From positions 1-10,639 of the forward strand of contig JBAZSR010000126.1 of NCBI GenBank assembly GCA_041662295.1: 10,639 nucleotides of DNA, written 5' to 3'. Below the pieces are notes generated by a model that was not told where the DNA came from, did not search any database, and saw only the letters and a program-made list of their open reading frames with translations. The position numbers and the translations under genes are program-made. Positions 5,074-10,639 of the stretch are shown here, piece by piece. Source of the DNA: JACQWX01 sp041662295. GTDB lineage: Bacteria > Elusimicrobiota > Elusimicrobia > UBA1565 > UBA9628. Every line of letters begins with the position of its first letter. Position 1 is the first letter of the stretch.

Positions 5074-8000
5074 ATGAACATCCTCTTCGCCGCCCTGCTC
5101 GTTGCCGCACCCGCCCGAGCCGGAGTCATCGTCGAGACCTTCAGCCCGCAGGGCTTGAGCCGCGGGGTCCGCCAAGCCGCGGCGCGGTTCTCCGAAGCCA
5201 TGGTCCCCTTCGGCGACCCCAAGGACCTCCAGGAGCCCTTCGAGATCGACTGCCCTGCCAAGGGCTCCGGCCGGTGGGCCGACACCCGCAACTGGATCTA
5301 CGACTTCGAGGCGGACCTCCCGGCCGGCCTTGCCTGCTCCTTCAAGGTCAAGCCCGGCGTCCGCGCGCTCTCGGGCGCCAGCGTGGAGGGCAAACGTTCC
5401 TTTGCCTTCACCACGGGCGGCCCGGCCGTGGTCCGCTCCGAGCCCTACGAGGGGGAGTACTCCCGCGTCGACGAGGACCAGGTCTTCGCCCTGAGGCTCG
5501 ACGCCCCGGCGGAGGAGGGCTCCATCCTCAAGGCCGCCGGCTTCCTGGTCGACGGCGTCAACGAGCGCATCGGGGTGAGGATCCTCAAGGACGCGGAGCG
5601 CCGGACGAACCTCAAGGCCATCGACTGGCAGGACGTTGAGGAGGTCGTGCTCCTCCAGGCCAGGCGTCACTTCCCTCCCGACGCCGTGGTCCGCCTCGTC
5701 TGGGGCAGGGGGATCGCGGCCAACACCGGGACCGCCACGGACGCGGACCAGATCCTCGCGTTCAAGAGCCGGCCCGACTTCACCGCCAGCCTCACCTGCG
5801 AGCGCGTCGAGGCGGCCGAGGGCTGTCTGCCCTTCATGCCGGTCTTCCTCGAGTTCTCCTCGCCGGTGTCTTGGCCCGCCGCCCGGCAAGCCTTCATCCT
5901 CGGCCCCGGCGGCCGGAGATGGTCGCCGGAGGATCCCCGTGAGGGAGAGGGGGGGGAGGAGCCGAGCTTCGTCTCCCGCCTGAGGTTCGTCGGCCCGTTC
6001 CCGGTCTCCTCGGAGCTCCAGGTCCACCTCCCCGCCGGCCTCAAGGACGACGCGGGACGAGCGCTGGCCAACGCGGCCCGGTTCCCGCTCGACACCCGCA
6101 CGGGCGGGCTCCCGCCCCTGGCCAAGTTCCCCGCGGACTTCGGCATCATCGAGCTCAACGTCGGGGCCGCCCTCCCCGTGACCCTGAGGGCGCTGGAGCC
6201 CAAGGTCAAAGGCCGGGTCCTCAAGGTGCCGGCCGCCCCCGAGGGGGCGCTCGAGCGGCTCAAGGGACGCGTCGAGCGGGTCCCGGCGCGCTCGCCGGCG
6301 GGAGAGATCCTCTCCAGGCTCAGCGCCGTGCTCCGCGGCGGCCGCGAGAAGCCCGTGCTCTCCCAGGGCCGACAGATCCTCGTGCCCAAGCCGAGCGGCG
6401 CGGACGCCTTCGAGGTCGTGGGCATCCCGCTCAAGGAGCCGGGCTTCTACGTCGTGGAGCTCGAGAGCCCCAGGCTCGGCGCGGCCCTCCTGGGCAAGAC
6501 TGCGCCGATGTACGTCGCGGCCGCCGCGCTCGTGACGAACCTCTCGGTGCACTTCAAATGGGGGCGCGAGTCCTCCCTCGTCTGGGTCACGAGCCTCGAC
6601 CGCGGCGACCCCGTGCAGGGCGCGGACGTCGCGGTCCACGACTGCGAAGGCAAGGTCCTCTGGCAGGGCAAGTCCGGCCCCACCGGGATCGCCCGCGTCC
6701 CCGCCCTGCCGCCGACGGAGAAGCTCCCCGAGTGCAAGTACGAGGGGGAGTGGTCCCAGCGCTGGCGCCTCATGGTCTCCGCGGCCGTGGGCGAGGACCG
6801 CTCGTTCGTCCTCGACTCCTGGAACGAGGGCATCGAGCCCTGGCGCTTCGACCTGCCCTACGAATGGCGCCCCGCCGAGAAGGTCAGCCGGCGCACCGTG
6901 TTCGACCGCACGCTCCTGCGGGCCGGAGAGACGAGCCACATGAAGCACTTCCTGCGCAGACAGGGGCTCTCCGGGTTCGCCCTGCCCCCCAAGACCTCCT
7001 GGCCCAAGGAGGGCGCAGTCGAGCACCTCGGCTCGGATCAGCGCTTCGTCCTGCCCCTCTCCTGGGCGCCGGACGGGACCGCGACCTCGGACTGGGCGGT
7101 CCCCAGGAACGCGAAGCTCGGGACCTACCGGGTCCTCCTCCCGGACCCGTCGGCCGAAGGCCTGGAGCCCTGGGAGCGCGGCGACGAGGAGTCCGGGACC
7201 TTCCGCGTCGAGGAGTTCCGCGTGCCCCTGCTCAAGGGGGAGATCGCGGCCCCGGCCGCTCCGCTCGTGGCCGCGAAGGAGGCGACGCTGAGGCTCTCCG
7301 TCCGCTACCTCGCGGGCGGGCCGGCCAAAGGCCTGGCCGTGCGCCTGCGCACGCAGATCGAAGCCGCCGCGGCCCCGTCCTTCGGGGCCTTCGAGGACTT
7401 CGTGTTCGCCAACGGGCCCGCGGCCCTGGAGCTCGCAGGGGCCTCCGCAGAGCCCCGGGCCGAGGTCCGGACGCTCGACCTCAGCCTCGACGCCTCGGGC
7501 GCGGCCTCCGCCGCGGTGGACCGTCTGCCTACGGCAGAGACGCCCTCGGACCTCACGGCGGAGCTGGAGTTCCGCGACCCCAACGGCGAGGTCCAGACCG
7601 CGAGCAGCCGGACGCGCCTGTGGCCCGCCGAGCGCCTCGTCGGGATCAAGCCCGACTCCTGGGCCGTGTCCAAGGAGAAGTTCAAGTTCACCGCCGCAAC
7701 GGCCGACCTCGCGGGCACGCCCGCGGCCGGCGCCCCGGTCACGGTCAAGCTCTTCGAGCGCAGGACCTCGTCGCACCGCAAGCGCCTGGTCGGAGGCTTC
7801 TACGCCTACGAGCATTCGGAGAAGCTCGTGGACCACGGCATCCTCTGCAGCGGCGCGACCGACAAGCGCGGCAGGCTTGAATGCGAGGTCGCGGCGCCCG
7901 CCTCCGGGAGCCTCATCCTCGAGGCCAGGACCAAGGACGCGGCGGGCCGCGAGTCCTCCGGCCACGCCTCCGTCTGGGTCGCGGGCAAGGGCGAGTGGTG

Positions 8001-10639
8001 GTTCGACGTCTCGGATTCCGACCGCATGGACGTGCTCCCCGAGCGCAAGCGCTACGAGCCCGGCGAGACCGCGGTCCTGCAGGTCCGCATGCCCTTCCGC
8101 CGCGCCCTGGCCCTGGTGACGGTCGAGCGCGAGGGCGTGGCGGACGCCTACGTCCGGCCCATCACGGGCAAGGAGCCCGTGGTCCGCCTTCCGGTCAAAG
8201 GCTCCTACGCGCCCAACGTCTTCGTCTCCGTGCTCGCAGTGCGCGGCCGGACCGGCGCGGCCGCGCCCACGGCCCTGGTGGACCTGGGCCGGCCCTCCTA
8301 CAGGCTGGGGGTCGCTGAGCTCAAGGTCGGGTGGAAGGCGCACGAGCTCAAGGTCGACGTCAGGACGGACCGGCCCTCCTACAAGGTCCGCGAGAAGGTC
8401 CGCGTGGACCTATCGGTCCGGCGGCCGGGAGGGGCGGCCCTGCCCAAGGGCGCGGAGGCCGCGGTGGCCCTCGTGGACGAGGGGCTCCTGGAGCTCATGC
8501 CCAACGAGAGCTGGGACCTGCTGACCTCCATGATGGGACGGCGGTCCACCTCGGTGCGCACGGCCACGGCCCAGGGCCGCGTCGTGGGCAAGCGCCACTT
8601 CGGCCTCAAGGCCCTGCCCGCGGGCGGAGGCGGGGGCCGCCAGGCCACCCGCGAGCTCTTCGACACCCTCCTCTATTGGAACCCCCGGGTCCGCCTGGGG
8701 CCGGACGGCCGGGCCAGGATCGACGTTCCGCTCAACGACTCCGTGACAGGCTTCCGCGTGGCTGCCGTGGCCTCGGCCGGGACCGGCCTCTTCGGCTCGG
8801 GAGGCGCCTCCATCCGCAGCGCCCAGGACCTGACTCTCTACTCCGGCGTGCCTCCTGTGGCGCGCGAGGCAGACCGCTTCAAGGCCGGGTTCACCGTGCG
8901 CAACTCCTCCGACCGGCCTCTCGACGTCAGCGTCGGCCTGCGGGTGGAGGGGCTGGAGCGGACCTTCGACCCGGCAGGCGTGAGCCTCTCCTCCGGCGAG
9001 GCCCGCGAGGTCTCCTGGGAGGTCATGGTACCGGCCGTCTCAAGCTTGACCTACGAAGCCTCGGCGTCCGCCGCCGGGGTCTCGGACCGCATCCGGGTGG
9101 GCCAGAAGGTCGTGCCGCCGGTCCCTGTGACGGTCCAGCAGGCGACCCTGAGCCAGCTCGCTGAGCCCCTCGAGACGAAAGCAGCGCCGCCGGCCGGGGC
9201 CCTGCCCGGCCGCGGGGGCCTGAGGGTCAACCTCTCCGCCTCCCTGGCCGGCGACCTCTCGGGCCTGATCCGGCACATGAAGGGCTACCCCTACTCCTGT
9301 CTCGAGCAGCGCGTCTCCAAGGCCGTGGCCCTCGCCGACGAAGCCTCCTGGCGAAAAACCATGTCCGAGCTGCCCAGCCACCTCGATGGAGCGGGTCTTG
9401 CCCGCTACTTCCCGGGCTCGGGCCCGGGCTCGGACACCCTGACCGCCTATCTCCTCGCCATCGGCCAGGAGGCCGGCTGGGAGATCCCCGAGGAGTACCG
9501 CGAGCGGATGCTTTCAGGGCTCACGGATTTCGTTGAAGGCAGGCTCGAGCGCCGCTCGAGCCTGCCCACCGTGGACCTCGCCCTGCGCAAGCTCTCGGCC
9601 ATCGAGGCGCTCTCGCGCTACGGCCGCGACAAGAGGTCCATGCTGGCTGGCCTCGATGTCCAGCCGGCCCTCTGGCCCACCTCGGCCCTGCTCGACTACA
9701 TCGCCGTGCTCGAGCGCCTGGGCCGGCCGAAGAAGGATGACGCTCCCTCGCCCGAAGGAGGGGGGCTCATGCCCTCCGAGGCCCGGGCGAAGCTCCTCGA
9801 TGAGGCCAAGATCCTGCTGCGTTCGCGCCTGAACTTCCAGGGCACGACCCTGGGCTTCTCCACGGAGTCCTCGGACGGGCTCTGGTGGCTGATGTCCTCG
9901 GCCGACGTCAACGCCTGCAAACTCCTCCTCGCGGCCCTGAGCTGGCCGGCGTGGAAGGAGGACGCTCCGCGCCTGGCCGTCGGGGCGCTCGACCGGCAGA
10001 AGAAAGGGCATTGGGACCTGACCCTGGCCAACGCCTGGGGCCGCCTGGCGCTCGAGAAGTTCGCGAAGGACTTCGAAGCCGAGCCCTTGGCCGGACAGAG
10101 CCGGGTGGAACTCGGCGGCCAGGCCCGCGCCTGGGACTGGAACGGCCAGCCCGAAGGAGGCTCCATCGACTTTTCCTGGCCGGAGAAGGCCGCGGCCTTC
10201 TCCGCCCGCCACCAGGGGCCGGGGCGGCCCTGGATCACGACCCAGTCGCTCGCGGCGGTCCCGGTCGAGAAGCCCTTCTCGAGCGGCTACGCCGTCAAAA
10301 AGACCGTGACCCCGGTGGAGCGCAAGGATCCCAAGCGCTGGTCCGTGGGGGACATCGCCCGAGTGACCCTGGAGGTCCGGGCCCAGGCGGACCGGACCTG
10401 GGTCGTGGTGGACGACCCCATCCCGGCCGGCGCCGCCATCCTCGGCACGGGCTTGGGCCGCGACTCGCGGCTCGCGGCCCAGGGGGAGAAGCTCGAGGGG
10501 GACGCCTGGCCCGCCTACCAGGAGCGCTCCTTCGAAGGACTGCGCGCCTATTACGAGGATGTCCCCAAGGGGACCTTCTCGCTCGAATACACGCTGCGCC
10601 TCAACAACGCGGGATCGTTCGGCATGCCAGTCACCCGGG
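5074..10639 (+). CDS. Bacterial alpha-2-macroglobulin family protein with thioester, C-terminus beyond window
   Basis: The frame is open for 1855 codons to the window edge with no stop. Bacterial alpha-2-macroglobulins are periplasmic or surface proteins thought to trap proteases through a bait region and a reactive internal thioester. The start MNILFAALLVAAPARA is a short signal peptide with an Ala-Arg-Ala cleavage site before Gly17; there is no lipobox cysteine, unlike lipoprotein members such as E. coli YfhM. Family landmarks in order: EEFRVP 713-718, ALVDEGLLEL from about 1132, TLLYWNP with Trp1202, LNDSVTGFRVAAVA, GVPPVAREADRF, the thioester motif PYSCLEQ with Cys1409, Glu1411 and Gln1412, then an alpha-helical thioester domain (WWLMSSADVNA, TLANAWGRLAL), and a late macroglobulin-type domain (VGDIARVTLEV, VVVDDPIPAGAAILG). 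Landmarks typical of the last domain (YEDVPKGTFSLEYTLRLNNAGSF) indicate that only a short tail is missing. At over 1850 residues it belongs to the longer bacterial class. The start is supported by AGGAG at 5064-5068. A pbpC neighbour, common for this family, would be expected just outside the window. Confidence 0.93.
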   Translation, partial: MNILFAALLVAAPARAGVIVETFSPQGLSRGVRQAAARFSEAMVPFGDPKDLQEPFEIDCPAKGSGRWADTRNWIYDFEADLPAGLACSFKVKPGVRALSGASVEGKRSFAFTTGGPAVVRSEPYEGEYSRVDEDQVFALRLDAPAEEGSILKAAGFLVDGVNERIGVRILKDAERRTNLKAIDWQDVEEVVLLQARRHFPPDAVVRLVWGRGIAANTGTATDADQILAFKSRPDFTASLTCERVEAAEGCLPFMPVFLEFSSPVSWPAARQAFILGPGGRRWSPEDPREGEGGEEPSFVSRLRFVGPFPVSSELQVHLPAGLKDDAGRALANAARFPLDTRTGGLPPLAKFPADFGIIELNVGAALPVTLRALEPKVKGRVLKVPAAPEGALERLKGRVERVPARSPAGEILSRLSAVLRGGREKPVLSQGRQILVPKPSGADAFEVVGIPLKEPGFYVVELESPRLGAALLGKTAPMYVAAAALVTNLSVHFKWGRESSLVWVTSLDRGDPVQGADVAVHDCEGKVLWQGKSGPTGIARVPALPPTEKLPECKYEGEWSQRWRLMVSAAVGEDRSFVLDSWNEGIEPWRFDLPYEWRPAEKVSRRTVFDRTLLRAGETSHMKHFLRRQGLSGFALPPKTSWPKEGAVEHLGSDQRFVLPLSWAPDGTATSDWAVPRNAKLGTYRVLLPDPSAEGLEPWERGDEESGTFRVEEFRVPLLKGEIAAPAAPLVAAKEATLRLSVRYLAGGPAKGLAVRLRTQIEAAAAPSFGAFEDFVFANGPAALELAGASAEPRAEVRTLDLSLDASGAASAAVDRLPTAETPSDLTAELEFRDPNGEVQTASSRTRLWPAERLVGIKPDSWAVSKEKFKFTAATADLAGTPAAGAPVTVKLFERRTSSHRKRLVGGFYAYEHSEKLVDHGILCSGATDKRGRLECEVAAPASGSLILEARTKDAAGRESSGHASVWVAGKGEWWFDVSDSDRMDVLPERKRYEPGETAVLQVRMPFRRALALVTVEREGVADAYVRPITGKEPVVRLPVKGSYAPNVFVSVLAVRGRTGAAAPTALVDLGRPSYRLGVAELKVGWKAHELKVDVRTDRPSYKVREKVRVDLSVRRPGGAALPKGAEAAVALVDEGLLELMPNESWDLLTSMMGRRSTSVRTATAQGRVVGKRHFGLKALPAGGGGGRQATRELFDTLLYWNPRVRLGPDGRARIDVPLNDSVTGFRVAAVASAGTGLFGSGGASIRSAQDLTLYSGVPPVAREADRFKAGFTVRNSSDRPLDVSVGLRVEGLERTFDPAGVSLSSGEAREVSWEVMVPAVSSLTYEASASAAGVSDRIRVGQKVVPPVPVTVQQATLSQLAEPLETKAAPPAGALPGRGGLRVNLSASLAGDLSGLIRHMKGYPYSCLEQRVSKAVALADEASWRKTMSELPSHLDGAGLARYFPGSGPGSDTLTAYLLAIGQEAGWEIPEEYRERMLSGLTDFVEGRLERRSSLPTVDLALRKLSAIEALSRYGRDKRSMLAGLDVQPALWPTSALLDYIAVLERLGRPKKDDAPSPEGGGLMPSEARAKLLDEAKILLRSRLNFQGTTLGFSTESSDGLWWLMSSADVNACKLLLAALSWPAWKEDAPRLAVGALDRQKKGHWDLTLANAWGRLALEKFAKDFEAEPLAGQSRVELGGQARAWDWNGQPEGGSIDFSWPEKAAAFSARHQGPGRPWITTQSLAAVPVEKPFSSGYAVKKTVTPVERKDPKRWSVGDIARVTLEVRAQADRTWVVVDDPIPAGAAILGTGLGRDSRLAAQGEKLEGDAWPAYQERSFEGLRAYYEDVPKGTFSLEYTLRLNNAGSFGMPVTR

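Noticed and set aside
5026..8343. Open minus-strand frame of about 1100 codons opposite the macroglobulin gene
   Set aside because: It is a GC-rich antisense shadow: its translation is Gly/Arg/Glu/Asp/Val/Leu-rich with no recognisable domain, it runs through hairpin element B, and the plus strand encodes clear family motifs throughout.

Overview
The window is 10.6 kb of very GC-rich, tightly packed bacterial DNA (roughly two-thirds G+C by eye; third codon positions are almost always G or C). The gene set (an MsbA-type lipid exporter, a bacterial alpha-2-macroglobulin with an intact thioester motif, an aspartate-type aminotransferase) suggests a diderm bacterium. An Elusimicrobiota-like or Deltaproteobacteria/Myxococcota-like lineage would fit, but the sequence does not prove a phylum. 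No rRNA, tRNA, CRISPR array, transposase, integrase or phage gene was seen.

Layout from left to right. The 3' end of a class I/II PLP aminotransferase (3-308, +) is followed after 4 bases by an MsbA-like ABC exporter (313-2157, +), probably in the same operon. A 97-base hairpin element (2177-2273) fills most of the gap between that exporter and a convergent two-gene minus-strand operon. That operon consists of a single-domain RecB/Cas4-like PD-(D/E)XK nuclease with an Fe-S cysteine set (3740-4981, -), followed by a glycerol-kinase-like FGGY kinase (2274-3743, -) coupled to it by an ATGA overlap. The operon starts at an extended -10 promoter (4990-4998, -) placed so close to the start codon that the mRNA should be essentially leaderless. 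A second hairpin element (4999-5064) separates this promoter from a divergent gene for a secreted alpha-2-macroglobulin-family protein (5074 to the window end, +), which is open for 1855 codons and lacks only its C-terminal tail.

The most unusual structure is the pair of intergenic hairpins. Their sequences are unrelated but their plan is the same: a perfect long inverted repeat whose ends are 11-base odd-centred palindromes (GGGTCAGACCC and GGTGTCACACC), each followed by a tandemly duplicated AT-richer core. One abuts the kinase stop codon with no spacing. The other sits between the operon promoter and the macroglobulin Shine-Dalgarno sequence. They therefore bracket the nuclease-kinase operon exactly. 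They look like small non-coding mobile or REP-like elements with possible regulatory effects. This is inference, because no mobilising enzyme is present in the window.

Functionally the genes are mostly housekeeping: amino-acid metabolism, outer-membrane lipid export, envelope defence or protease trapping by the macroglobulin, DNA cleavage, and polyol or sugar phosphorylation. Two points are odd at protein level. The kinase has serine where glycerol kinases keep the glycerol-binding glutamate, and it is translationally coupled to a DNA nuclease. There is no gene-free stretch longer than about 115 bases.
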